From the NCBI RefSeq assembly GCF_008973465.1, contig NZ_WBXN01000004.1, positions 4,380,501 to 4,444,500 of the forward strand: DNA of 64,000 bases, read 5' to 3'. The notes below the pieces were generated by a model. That model did not search any database. It saw nothing but the letters and a program-made list of their open reading frames with translations, and was not told the DNA's origin. Source of the DNA: Streptomyces sp. SS1-1. GTDB taxonomy: Bacteria > Actinomycetota > Actinomycetes > Streptomycetales > Streptomycetaceae. Positions 8,738 to 17,423 of the stretch are shown here, in pieces. Positions within the stretch are counted from its first letter, which is position 1, and each line of letters begins with the position of its first letter. Made by a program: the position numbers and the translations under genes.

Positions 8738-9592
8738 ATGACCGCCCAGATTCTCGATGGCAAGGCCACCGCAGCCGCGATCAAGTCCGACCTGACCGCC
8801 CGCGTGGCGGCGCTGAAGGAGAAGGGCGTCACGCCCGGCCTCGGCACCATCCTCGTCGGGGACGACCCCGGCAGCCAGAAGTACGTCGCCGGCAAGCACC
8901 GCGACTGCGCGCAGGTCGGCATCGCCTCCATCCAGCGTGAACTGCCCGCCACCGCCTCGCAGGAGGAGATCGAGGCGGTCGTCCGCGAGCTCAACGAGGA
9001 CCCGGCCTGCACCGGCTACATCGTGCAGCTCCCGCTGCCCAAGGGCATCGACGAGAACCGCATCCTGGAGCTGATGGACCCGGACAAGGACGCCGACGGC
9101 CTGCACCCGATGAACCTGGGCCGTCTCGTCCTCAACGAGCCCGCCCCGCTGCCCTGCACCCCCAACGGCGTCCTCACCCTGCTCCGCCGCTACGGCGTGG
9201 AGATCAAGGGCGCCGAGGTCGTGGTCGTCGGCCGCGGTGTCACCATCGGCCGCCCGATGCCGCTGCTGCTGACCCGCCGTAGCGAGAACGCGACCGTCAC
9301 CCAGTGCCACACCGGGACGCGGGACCTGTCGTCGCACCTCAAGCGCGCGGACATCATCGTCGCCGCCGCGGGCTCCGCCCACCTGATCCGCCCCGAGGAC
9401 GTCAAGCCCGGCGCGGCCGTCCTCGACGTCGGCGTCTCGCGCAGCGCCGAGGGCAAGATCGTGGGCGACGTCCACCCCGGAGTCGCCGAGGTGGCCGGCT
9501 GGATCTCCCCGAACCCCGGCGGTGTGGGCCCGATGACCCGGGCGCAGCTGCTGGTCAACGTGGTGGAGGCGGCGGAGCGCAGTGCCGGCTGA
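8738..9592 (+). CDS. folD: Methylenetetrahydrofolate dehydrogenase / cyclohydrolase
   Basis: Bifunctional cytosolic enzyme that interconverts 5,10-methylene-THF, methenyl-THF and 10-formyl-THF, supplying the formyl donor used by PurN and PurH. 284 residues with family blocks YIVQLPLPKGID, KDADGLHPMN, PCTPNGVL, the nucleotide-binding VVVGRGVTIGRPM and PGGVGPMTRAQLL. ATG at 8738 is chosen because AAGGAGG (8722-8728) sits 9 bases upstream; ATG at 8729 would be too close. The stop overlaps the next start by 11 bases, forming a two-gene operon. Confidence 0.96.
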   Translation: MTAQILDGKATAAAIKSDLTARVAALKEKGVTPGLGTILVGDDPGSQKYVAGKHRDCAQVGIASIQRELPATASQEEIEAVVRELNEDPACTGYIVQLPLPKGIDENRILELMDPDKDADGLHPMNLGRLVLNEPAPLPCTPNGVLTLLRRYGVEIKGAEVVVVGRGVTIGRPMPLLLTRRSENATVTQCHTGTRDLSSHLKRADIIVAAAGSAHLIRPEDVKPGAAVLDVGVSRSAEGKIVGDVHPGVAEVAGWISPNPGGVGPMTRAQLLVNVVEAAERSAG

Positions 9593-10058
9593 GCAGGGCG
9601 CCGACGGCGCGGACGACATCGAGGTCCGGGATCCGATCAGCGCGCCGGACGCGGACGGCACGCCCCGGCGGACCACCCGGCGCTTCCCCTTGTTCACCCG
9701 GGACACGGCCCGCCCGGAGGGCGGCGGCCGGGCGGCGCCCGGTGACGCGCCGGCCCCCGCCCGGCAGTGGCCGATCCTGCTCGTCTGCGGACTGGTCGCC
9801 GTGGGCCTGCTCATCACCGCGCTCGACGTGTTCCGGGCCGGCACGCTGCTCATCGGAAGCGCGCTGCTGGTCGGCGCGGTGCTGCGCTGGGTCCTGCCGA
9901 GCGTCGGCATGCTCGCCGTGCGCTCCCGCTTCACCGACATGGTGACGTACGGCGTGCTGGGGCTCGCGATCGTGCTGCTGGCGCTGATGGCCCAGCCGAA
10001 GCCACTGCTGACGGTCCCGTTCTTCAAGGACGCGTTGCACTTCACGGTCGACAACTGA
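9582..10058 (+). CDS. DUF3017 membrane protein
   Basis: 158 residues. A charged N-terminus (~60 residues, rich in Asp, Arg, Pro) precedes three predicted membrane segments: PILLVCGLVAVGLLITAL, GTLLIGSALLVGAVLRWVL and VLGLAIVLLALMA. This matches DUF3017, a small actinobacterial membrane family usually encoded directly after folD. The GTG start lies within the last codons of folD, so translation is probably coupled. Function is unknown. A long stem-loop follows. Confidence 0.85.
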   Translation: MPAEQGADGADDIEVRDPISAPDADGTPRRTTRRFPLFTRDTARPEGGGRAAPGDAPAPARQWPILLVCGLVAVGLLITALDVFRAGTLLIGSALLVGAVLRWVLPSVGMLAVRSRFTDMVTYGVLGLAIVLLALMAQPKPLLTVPFFKDALHFTVDN

Positions 10059-10067
10059 GACCTCGCG

Positions 10068-10117
10068 TACGACGGCGGCCCGTCCCCTCCCCCGAAGAGG
10101 GACGGGCCGTCGTCGTA
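10068..10117 (+). terminator. Stem-loop terminator after folD-DUF3017
   Basis: About 20 paired bases (tacgacggcggcccgtccc with its imperfect complement; one mismatch and one bulge) around a CCCCCGAAG-type loop, starting 10 bases after the stop. Confidence 0.8.
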
Positions 10118-10264
10118 TGTCAACCCTCGGGCACGGCGGAGTCGCTGTTCAACGCCTGTCCGCGCGCTGTGGCACGGAAGTGACCGTTCCGCTACGCCCC
10201 GCGCACCGGGAACCAAGGAACGCCGTCGTGTCGTCACCCGAACGAGTCCGTTCGGAGGTGAGCG

Positions 10265-10771
10265 ATGGGTGCGTGGCAGCCGCTGCCCGAGGGTCTGCCG
10301 CCCGAGGTGCGGCACTTCGTGGAGCAGTTACGGCTGCTCAAGGACCGCACGGGCCTCAGCCTGGTCGCGCTGGGCGCGCGCACCGCGTACAGCAAGTCCT
10401 CCTGGCAGCGCTATCTCAACGCCACGCAGCCGCCGCCCCGGCAGGCCGTCGTCGCGCTGTGCCGGGTCGCCGGCACCGGGGCGGAGGAGGCCGAGCGCTT
10501 CGGGGTGCGCTGGGAGCTGGCGGTCAAGGTGTGGCCGAAGCAGCCGGCGCCCCCGGGGAAGCAGGAGGACGCCGGGCCTCCGCTCCAGGAGGCGCCCGCC
10601 GCCACCGGGCAAGATCCCGGCGACGGCTACGAGGACGACCCGACCCTCCCCTGGTGGGACGCGCCCCTGCCGGCCCGTCCGTCCCCGTCGCGGCGGCTGC
10701 TGACGGCGGCCGTGGTGCTCGCCGCCCTCCTGGCCCTGGCCGCGCTGATCGGCGCCCTCGCGTTCGGCTGA
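10265..10771 (+). CDS. HTH domain protein with C-terminal membrane anchor
   Basis: 168 residues. An N-terminal Xre-like helix-turn-helix (about residues 14-75; LKDRTGLSLVALGARTAYSKSSWQRYL) is followed by a Pro/Asp-rich linker and one hydrophobic segment (residues ~142-165, LLTAAVVLAALLALAALIGAL). The HTH-linker-membrane plan recalls RodZ-type proteins, but the extracellular part is only a few residues. It is a paralogue of the next gene (11235-12428), sharing the EVRxFxxQLRxLxDRxGLS and YSKxSWxRYLN blocks. Start has GGAGGTG 7 bases upstream, next to an inverted repeat CGAACG-AGTC-CGTTCG (10240-10255) that may affect initiation. Confidence 0.82.
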   Translation: MGAWQPLPEGLPPEVRHFVEQLRLLKDRTGLSLVALGARTAYSKSSWQRYLNATQPPPRQAVVALCRVAGTGAEEAERFGVRWELAVKVWPKQPAPPGKQEDAGPPLQEAPAATGQDPGDGYEDDPTLPWWDAPLPARPSPSRRLLTAAVVLAALLALAALIGALAFG

Positions 10772-11234
10772 GCCGGACACCGGGGGGCCTCCGCGTGCTC
10801 CCGTGCCCGCCGGGGTGAGCGCTCGCGGGTGTGTCCGAAAACGCCGCGTGCGACCCGAGTGATCGTTCATGTGCGGTCCGTGTGTCGATGTGTTGACAAA
10901 ATCGCGCATGTACGAGGAAGTCGTTCGACGGGCGGGCTAGCGTGTTCCCCTGGGACGGTCCGGGGCATCCCGAGGGACCGTCGGGGGGCGGCAAGGGCTT
11001 ACTACCAGGGTTGCGTGGGCTGGCCGGGGAAGCCGGTGGAACACTGGACGCGACCAGACGGGCGTGCGACGGTGCATGCCACGGTCCCGATGCTCCCGTG
11101 CGCCCCCACCCCGGGAACTGAGATCCTTAGTGGGCGCATCCCTGTGGGTAGCCACACCGGGGACTCGGCGGAGGGCACCACGCGCGGGGGAATCGCGAGT
11201 AACACCAGCACCAACCGGGGGAAGAGGGGGGAGC
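10772..11234. other. 463-bp intergenic region before the DUF2690 regulator
   Basis: No gene-like frame is supported. It contains TTGACA at 10893-10898 without a good -10 at the right distance. A GGAAGT...TAGCGT pair (10916-10921, 10938-10943; 16-base spacer) is a better promoter candidate. The remainder is a long G-rich leader of roughly 280 bases, unusually long for this genome, so post-transcriptional control is possible. Confidence 0.4.
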
Positions 11235-12428
11235 ATGCCTCGTTGGAAGGACTTGCCGGATGAGATGGATCCGCAGGTCAGAGAGTTCGCGAGCCAGTTG
11301 CGCAGGCTCGTGGACCGCAGTGGTCTGAGCATCGCCGCGCTCGCCGACCGCACCGGCTACAGCAAGACGTCCTGGGAGCGGTATCTGAACGGGCGGCTGC
11401 TCGCGCCCAAGGGCGCGATCGTGGCGCTCGCCGAGGTCACCGGGACCAACCCGGTGCACCTGACGACGATGTGGGAGCTGGCCGAGCGTGCCTGGAGCCG
11501 TTCGGAGATGCGCCACGACATGACCATGGAGGCCATCCGGATCTCCCAGGCCCGCGCGGCGCTGAGCGAGTTCGGCCCGCCGCCGGCAGGCGCCAAGGGC
11601 GCCACGAAGACGGGCAGGGCCGCCCGCCGGGGCGGGAGCGCCACGGCGACCCCCGGTGTGGCCGGTCCGGCCGGTGTGTCCCCAACGGTGCCGGTCCAGC
11701 CGTCCGCCCCCGACGTACCGGACTCCTCGGGCCGTCCGGGCCCGTCGCGGGACGCCGAGTCCTCCGGCGGCAACTCCTGGGGCGTGGCGGGCTATCGGGG
11801 CCCCGCGCCGACCGGCGCCGGACGTGCCCCGGCGGCACCCGGCGCGTCCCCGTACCCGCCCGGCGCCCCGGGGGAGTTCGGCGAGCCGCCGCAGGGACCC
11901 CGGGCCGACCGCCGGGCCCCCGCGGCCGCCGGCGCGGGCAAGCGGCGGGTGACGATGTTCCTCGCGGGCGTCGTCGGTGTGCTGGTCGTCATCGGCCTGG
12001 CCTTCTACCTCACCTCCAGCGGCAGCGGGACGAAGGACGACGAGGCCGCCCGGACGCCCTCGCCGAGCGCCACCACCGACCAGGACCTGCCGGCCGGGGT
12101 GAAGTGCAGCGGTGACTCCTGCACCGGCAAGGACGCCGAGGCGATGGGGTGCAGCGGCGACCTGGTGACCACCGCCAAGACCGCGACGGTCGGCACGGCC
12201 GTCGTCGAGGTGCGCTACAGCGAGACGTGCGGTGCCGCGTGGGGCCGGGTCACCCAGGCGTCGCAGGGCGCCGAGGTCTCGGTCGAGGTCGGCAAGGCCA
12301 AGGAGACCGGCTCGATCACGGCGACCGGCGACACGATCGCCTACACGCCGATGGTGGCCGTGAAGGACGCGGGCGAGGCCGTCGCCTGTGTGACCCTGCC
12401 CGCCGGACAGGACGGCTGCACGAAGTAG
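11235..12428 (+). CDS. HTH - membrane segment - DUF2690 protein
   Basis: 397 residues in four parts: an Xre-like HTH at residues ~8-75 (LVDRSGLSIAALADRTGYSKTSWERYLN); a long Pro/Gly/Ala-rich linker to ~235; one membrane segment near 238-258 (VTMFLAGVVGVLVVIGLAFYL); and an extracellular DUF2690 domain with paired Cys (CSGDSCTGKDAEAMGCSGD, YSETCGAAW, AVACVTL, DGCTK). DUF2690 is a secreted actinobacterial domain of unknown role; the HTH suggests DNA binding at the membrane (inference). A G-rich ribosome site precedes ATG 11235. It is a larger paralogue of the gene at 10265, and the pair probably arose by tandem duplication. Confidence 0.85.
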   Translation: MPRWKDLPDEMDPQVREFASQLRRLVDRSGLSIAALADRTGYSKTSWERYLNGRLLAPKGAIVALAEVTGTNPVHLTTMWELAERAWSRSEMRHDMTMEAIRISQARAALSEFGPPPAGAKGATKTGRAARRGGSATATPGVAGPAGVSPTVPVQPSAPDVPDSSGRPGPSRDAESSGGNSWGVAGYRGPAPTGAGRAPAAPGASPYPPGAPGEFGEPPQGPRADRRAPAAAGAGKRRVTMFLAGVVGVLVVIGLAFYLTSSGSGTKDDEAARTPSPSATTDQDLPAGVKCSGDSCTGKDAEAMGCSGDLVTTAKTATVGTAVVEVRYSETCGAAWGRVTQASQGAEVSVEVGKAKETGSITATGDTIAYTPMVAVKDAGEAVACVTLPAGQDGCTK

Positions 12429-12801
12429 CGGGGCACCCGGCCCCGCCGGCTTCCCGGCCCCACCAGGGCCCGTGAAGAAATCCGGCGGGGCAGGAATGCG
12501 GGCCCGATTCCTGGGCACGCGAACCGGTACCCCCACGGGAGTCCGGCATCGGTACCCCCACCCGGCGGCCGCCAGGTCCCGCTCTCCCGGACCGGTGGCC
12601 GCCTCCCTTCTCCCCGCCCTGCGGCACTTCCACGCCATCCCGGTGACGCTGTGGGCCGGGCCACAGGGACCCGGCCGTGCGCGCTCCCGGATGCGCGATA
12701 GCCTGACCGGTGGATCTCTCGACGCCAAGAGATCGATCATCCTGACGTCCCGCACCCCGGGGCGGGGACGACCCACCGACAGCTGTCCTACGGAGAACGC
12801 C
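12429..12801. other. 373-bp intergenic region upstream of mdh
   Basis: Leader and promoter region of malate dehydrogenase. A 12-bp direct repeat CGGTACCCCCAC occurs at 12525-12536 and 12550-12561 (25-bp period), which could be a regulator site. A TAGCCT hexamer near 12700 is a possible -10. No small gene was recognised. Confidence 0.4.
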
Positions 12802-13791
12802 ATGACCCGCACTCCCGTGAACGTCACCGTCACCGGCGCGGCCGGCCAGATCGGTTACGCCCTGCTCTTCCGCATCGCCTCCGGCCAGCTGCTCGGCGCC
12901 GACGTGCCGGTCAAGCTGCGCCTGCTGGAGATCACCCCGGCGCTCAAGGCCGCCGAGGGCACCGCGATGGAGCTCGACGACTGCGCGTTCCCGCTGCTCC
13001 AGGGCATCGACATCACCGACGACCCGAACGTCGCCTTCGACGGCGCCAACGTCGGTCTGCTCGTGGGCGCCCGCCCCCGCACCAAGGGCATGGAGCGCGG
13101 TGACCTCCTGGAGGCCAACGGCGGCATCTTCAAGCCGCAGGGCAAGGCCATCAACGACCACGCCGCGGACGACGTCAAGATCCTGGTCGTGGGCAACCCG
13201 GCGAACACCAACGCGCTCATCGCGCAGGCCGCCGCCCCGGACGTCCCGGCCGAGCGCTTCACCGCGATGACCCGCCTGGACCACAACCGCGCGCTGACCC
13301 AGCTCGCGAAGAAGACGGGCTCGACGGTCGCCGACATCAAGCGGCTCACCATCTGGGGCAACCACTCCGCCACCCAGTACCCGGACATCTTCCACGCCAC
13401 CATCGCCGGCAAGAACGCCGCCGAGGTCGTCAACGACGAGAAGTGGCTGGCCGAGGACTTCATCCCGACCGTCGCCAAGCGCGGTGCCGCGATCATCGAG
13501 GCCCGCGGTGCCTCGTCGGCCGCCTCCGCCGCCAACGCCGCCATCGACCACGTGTACTCCTGGGTCAACGGCACGGACGAGGGCGACTGGGTCTCCATGG
13601 GCATCCCGTCGGACGGCTCCTACGGCGTCCCCGAGGGCCTCATCTCCTCCTTCCCGGTCACCGTGAAGGACGGCGCGTACGAGATCGTCCAGGGCCTGGA
13701 GATCAACGAGTTCTCCCGCGCCCGTATCGACGCCTCCGTCAAGGAGCTCGAGGAGGAGCGCGAGGCGGTCCGCGCCCTCGGCCTCATCTGA
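12802..13791 (+). CDS. mdh: Malate dehydrogenase
   Basis: NAD-dependent TCA cycle enzyme converting malate to oxaloacetate. 329 residues, the usual length of the cytosolic-type bacterial family. Visible motifs are the N-terminal Rossmann loop VTGAAGQIGYALLFR, the active-site block TRLDHNRALTQLA with Asp and Arg, and IWGNHSATQYPD with the catalytic His. ATG 12802 follows CGGAG. It stands alone before a strong terminator and is functionally related to sdhCDAB later in the window, though not linked to it. Confidence 0.97.
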   Translation: MTRTPVNVTVTGAAGQIGYALLFRIASGQLLGADVPVKLRLLEITPALKAAEGTAMELDDCAFPLLQGIDITDDPNVAFDGANVGLLVGARPRTKGMERGDLLEANGGIFKPQGKAINDHAADDVKILVVGNPANTNALIAQAAAPDVPAERFTAMTRLDHNRALTQLAKKTGSTVADIKRLTIWGNHSATQYPDIFHATIAGKNAAEVVNDEKWLAEDFIPTVAKRGAAIIEARGASSAASAANAAIDHVYSWVNGTDEGDWVSMGIPSDGSYGVPEGLISSFPVTVKDGAYEIVQGLEINEFSRARIDASVKELEEEREAVRALGLI

Positions 13792-13814
13792 CGGGTACGA
13801 CCCCCACGCACCAC

Positions 13815-13854
13815 CACCGGTCCCCGGGCGGCAGCGGCCGCCCGGGGACCGGTG
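13815..13854 (+). terminator. Perfect stem-loop terminator after mdh
   Basis: An 18-bp perfect stem (13815-13832 with 13837-13854) with a 4-base loop, 24 bases past the mdh stop. Confidence 0.9.
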
Positions 13855-14017
13855 TCGTGTGTGAGGCACCGGTGTCGGCTTCAGGTGACTGGTGTCACAG
13901 CAGTGTCCTATGCTGGTCGGCCTTGGCCTGGTCAACTCCCTTGCGCCATACCGCAGTTGATCCATGGCCAGGGCATCACAGACCGCAACGACTGGTTTCG
14001 CGTCGGGGGGACGATCC

Positions 14018-15865
14018 ATGACCCAGCCGCAGCTCCCGCCCCAGCGGGCGCCGGAGCCGAGAACCGGGGAACGCCGTCCGGTCGATCCGGCCCGCAGCGA
14101 CGCCTGCCGGCTGCTGTGCGCGGGGACGTATCTGCACGTCGGCTACCGGGACGCGGTGATCGACGAGCTGTATGTGCACCGCGAGCGGTTCGCCGCTCCC
14201 TCCTACGGTTTCGACGCGGCCCGGGTCCTCGCCCACGCCCTGCGTGCCCACCGGCAGGAGGTGGCCTGGGCGGCCGCCATGACCGGCCTGTGGGTGATCA
14301 CCGCGGTCCTCACCAAGTGGCTGATCCTCATGGTGATCTTCCCGATCCTCCTGATCGCGCTGGGCCGCGGGCTCGGCGGCAGCCGCACCATCGACACGCA
14401 GTTCCCCCAGCAGTACGCCCTGGTCCGCCGCCTGGCGGCGTTCACCCTGCGCTGGTACGGGCGGATCACGCTGTTCGGCGCGTACGTCGTCCTCCTCCGG
14501 GTGCTGATCGCCGGTCAGGAGGAGGACACGTCCCGCGGGTACGCCTCCTCCGGCTCGTTCACCGATTCCGGCGCCGGCTTCCTCGAGCCGTCGGACACCG
14601 ACGCCCTGGGCCCCCTCTTCGACCTGCTGTCGGGCGACGTCGCGGACCTCAACCGCTTCACCGCCGGGTGCCTGCTGGCCCTGCCGCTGCTGGTCGCCCT
14701 GCTCAGCGTGGGGCAGCGCGGTCAGTTCGCGCGCACCATCGCGGGCGAGCTGTCCAAGCAGCGCTTCCCGGACGTCGCCGGCGACCCGGCCGAGGCCGCG
14801 ACCGCGCCGCGGTTCCGGGAACTGAGCCGCCGCATCCGCCAGGAGCAGCACGCGCCCCTGATCCTCTACGCGAAGTCCGATCCGTTCCGCGGCGCGGGCG
14901 TGCCGTTCGAACCGTGGTCCCTCTCGATCGAGCTGCGCCCCCGCGAGGCGGGTGACGCCCTCACCAAGCCCGCGGCGACGCCCACGCGCGCGGAGCCGAT
15001 CGACAACGACACGGTCCTGAAGAAGATCAGGCCGCTGCTGGAGGAGCTGCGCGAGCCGTCGCCCCGCACCTCGCCGGAGGCGGCCGACGCCGTGCTCGAC
15101 CGACTGCGGGAACTCGTCGTGGACGAGTGCGTGTTCCTGCCCGCGGAAGGGCTGCCGGGGCGGATGGCCTTCCCGTTCACGCCGGAGGCGTACGCGATGC
15201 ACCGCGCCGACGCCGTCGAGGAGGGCGGCGAGCAGCGGCGGCACTTCCTGCGCGTCCGGGTCGGCGGCTGGGACGAGGAGATCGTCGTCACCGTGTTCGT
15301 CCGCGTCCACACCCAGGGCGGGATGCTGATGCTGGAGGTCGCGCCGCACGTACTGCCGCCGGTCAACCCGCTGTTCGCGTCCGCCGACAGGATGGCCCAC
15401 GAGCATCTGCACCGGCGCGGTGCCGGCCGCTACCTCGTCGCGCTGCTGCGCGTCCCGGCCGCCACCGGCGACGCCCTGCGCATCCTGGTCCGCGCCGTCG
15501 CCCAGCAGTGGCGCCGGCTCACCGGAGTCCACGCGGACACGCTGCCGGACGGGCCGGGTGCCTCCGTACGGGAACTGGGCGCGGACGACCGGGCGACCCT
15601 CTTCCAGGAGATGGACGTCGCCCGCTATCTGAAGTCGATCCAGGACCGGATCGCGGGCGGGGTCCGCCAGGCGCTGTGGAACGCCGGGTACGACATCGCG
15701 GAGTTCGAGCAGAAGGTCACCAACGTGTTCAACAACAGCGGGACCTTCGTCGCCGGCTCCGTCCAGGGCAACGGGATCGCCATCGGCAAGGACAGCAAGG
15801 CCACCGTGGCGCCGGGCACACCGTCCGGGACCTCCCCGGCACGGTCCGGCGGCGCCTCGCAGTAG
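14018..15865 (+). CDS. Large membrane protein of unknown function with GNGIA motif at its C-terminus
   Basis: About 615 residues. A cytosolic N-terminus (~75 residues; LCAGTYLHVGYRD) is followed by two close hydrophobic segments (residues ~85-125), a third near 145-165 and a fourth near 220-240. A ~370-residue soluble region comes after. Near the end is the Gly-rich motif NSGTFVAGSVQGNGIAIG (about residues 570-590), which recurs in the next gene. I recognise no named domain. ATG 14018 is preferred (GGGGGG upstream) over an open frame from 13964. First of a three-gene run (14018-17192) with short gaps, probably one operon. Confidence 0.75.
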   Translation: MTQPQLPPQRAPEPRTGERRPVDPARSDACRLLCAGTYLHVGYRDAVIDELYVHRERFAAPSYGFDAARVLAHALRAHRQEVAWAAAMTGLWVITAVLTKWLILMVIFPILLIALGRGLGGSRTIDTQFPQQYALVRRLAAFTLRWYGRITLFGAYVVLLRVLIAGQEEDTSRGYASSGSFTDSGAGFLEPSDTDALGPLFDLLSGDVADLNRFTAGCLLALPLLVALLSVGQRGQFARTIAGELSKQRFPDVAGDPAEAATAPRFRELSRRIRQEQHAPLILYAKSDPFRGAGVPFEPWSLSIELRPREAGDALTKPAATPTRAEPIDNDTVLKKIRPLLEELREPSPRTSPEAADAVLDRLRELVVDECVFLPAEGLPGRMAFPFTPEAYAMHRADAVEEGGEQRRHFLRVRVGGWDEEIVVTVFVRVHTQGGMLMLEVAPHVLPPVNPLFASADRMAHEHLHRRGAGRYLVALLRVPAATGDALRILVRAVAQQWRRLTGVHADTLPDGPGASVRELGADDRATLFQEMDVARYLKSIQDRIAGGVRQALWNAGYDIAEFEQKVTNVFNNSGTFVAGSVQGNGIAIGKDSKATVAPGTPSGTSPARSGGASQ

Positions 15866-15905
15866 CAACGGATGCCGAAGCGGCATCGGACGACGGGAGG
15901 ACGAC

Positions 15906-16289
15906 ATGAACCAGCCACCGGCGGGCGACGCCCAGGGCTCCGGCACGTACGTCGGGGGGTCCGTGACCGGCAACGGCATCGCGGTCGGCGCGGGAGCCAG
16001 CGCCAGCTACACGTCGACGTCGGCTCCGGCCGACGAGTCGTACCAGGTGCTGCTCCAGGCCGTCCGTGAGCTCGGCGAGGACCTGAAGCGATACCCGGTG
16101 ACGCCGGAGACGGCGGAACTCTCCACGAGCCTGGAGGAGACCGAGCGGCAGGTGACCACCACCGGCGAGGCCCAGCCGGGCGTCCTCACCCGGCTCCGGA
16201 CGGCCCTCGACGCGGCGGGCGGCGTCCTCGGCGCGATCACGTCCGCGACGGCCCTCGGCACGGCCGTGGCCGAACTCATCGGGAGCTGA
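15906..16289 (+). CDS. Small GNGIA-motif protein
   Basis: 127 residues. The N-terminus carries SGTYVGGSVTGNGIAVGAGA (about residues 12-31), closely matching the C-terminal motif of the preceding gene. A helical, probably coiled region follows (VLLQAVRELGEDLKRY, LSTSLEETERQV), then a small-residue hydrophobic end (GVLGAITSATALGTAVAELIGS) that may insert in or lie on the membrane. Motifs of this Gly/Val type are seen in actinobacterial regulatory or effector-associated proteins and may mediate assembly (inference). GACGGGAGGACGAC gives a good ribosome site. Spacing is 40 bases from the upstream gene and 3 from the downstream one. Confidence 0.78.
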   Translation: MNQPPAGDAQGSGTYVGGSVTGNGIAVGAGASASYTSTSAPADESYQVLLQAVRELGEDLKRYPVTPETAELSTSLEETERQVTTTGEAQPGVLTRLRTALDAAGGVLGAITSATALGTAVAELIGS

Positions 16290-16292
16290 ACG

Positions 16293-17192
16293 ATGGCGGG
16301 CGGGGGCGCCGGCGAGGTCCGGTGGAACAAGGAGACCCAGTCCTGGGAGCCGGTGGGCGCGGCGGACGGTCACCGCGCCCCGCCTCCGCCGCCCGAGGGT
16401 CCCGTGGCGCACCCCGGGACGGCCGCCGGAGCGGACGGCTCCGGCGGCGGGGCGCCGGGGGAGTGGCCGCCGCCGGCTCCGCCCGAGTGGCCGCAGCCGC
16501 CCCCCTCACCGCCGGGGGCGCCGGGCGGCCGGCGCGGTCAAGTGATCGTCGTCGCGGTCGTGGCGGCGGTCGCCGGTTCGGCGCTGGCGGCCTGGCTCGC
16601 GGTCCGCGGCCCGGGGGACGACGGCGACGACAAGGCGGGCGGCCCGCCGTCGAGCACGGCCGCCACCTCGGTGGACAGCCGGACACCACCCTCGGACCCC
16701 ACGACCGGCGTGGACGAGCCGACCTACGGCGCGGCGTCCGAGTCACCCGACGTACCGGCCGGTCACCGCCTGGTCGAGGACCCCTCGGGCTTCACCACTG
16801 TGGTCCCCGAGGACTGGAGCCGCAGCGAGCGCGACGGCGGCGCCGTCGTCTTCTACACCGCGCCCGACAAGAGCGGCCTGCTGCAGATCTTCGAGGTGAT
16901 CGAGCCGGGCTTCACCCCCGCCGAGGCCCTGGACGTCGCCGACGACAGCCTCTCCGGACAGCCGGGCTTCACCGAGATCAGCCGCGGGCCCGTCGCCGAC
17001 GAGACCGACGCGAGCGAGCTCGTCTACGAGTACGACAGCAAGGACCTCGGCGAGCGGGTCAAGGCCGTCGACCGGGTGTTCCGGACGGACGACGGCCGTC
17101 TGTACGCCATGGTCGTCCGGGGCACGACGGACGACTGGCCCGCCACACAGGAGACCCTGCGGAACGCCAGGCAGGCCTTCACCCCGAGCTGA
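16293..17192 (+). CDS. Membrane-anchored protein with extracellular LpqN/PsbP-like domain
   Basis: 299 residues. A Pro/Gly-rich cytosolic N-terminus (1-80; begins with a WNKETQSWEPV motif) is followed by one membrane segment near 83-105 (VIVVAVVAAVAGSALAAWLAV), a Ser/Thr/Pro linker and a folded C-terminal domain from ~150 (GHRLVEDPSGFTTVVPEDWSRS... LLQIFEVIEPG... FRTDDGRLYAMVVRG). That pattern fits the PsbP/LpqN-like fold of many actinobacterial lipoproteins and serine/threonine kinase-linked proteins. No kinase domain is present. It starts 3 bases after the small GNGIA gene, so the three genes are probably co-expressed. Confidence 0.76.
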   Translation: MAGGGAGEVRWNKETQSWEPVGAADGHRAPPPPPEGPVAHPGTAAGADGSGGGAPGEWPPPAPPEWPQPPPSPPGAPGGRRGQVIVVAVVAAVAGSALAAWLAVRGPGDDGDDKAGGPPSSTAATSVDSRTPPSDPTTGVDEPTYGAASESPDVPAGHRLVEDPSGFTTVVPEDWSRSERDGGAVVFYTAPDKSGLLQIFEVIEPGFTPAEALDVADDSLSGQPGFTEISRGPVADETDASELVYEYDSKDLGERVKAVDRVFRTDDGRLYAMVVRGTTDDWPATQETLRNARQAFTPS

Positions 17193-17423
17193 GGCGCCGC
17201 CGGAGCGGCCCGGTTCCTCTCACCTTCCCCGCGGCGACGGGTCCCTCGACCTCGACTTCGCTCGGGGTTTATGTCCGGTTATGGGCGGATCTTCAGTGAC
17301 CCGGCGCACTTTCGTTCACCGATCGCGCATGTAAGCGAGGGGCGCGGGCAGGTGCACTCGGTCCCGTGAGTGACCCCTGTGTGACGCATGGGTTCGAGAC
17401 AGGAACGGAAGGCAACACCGATC

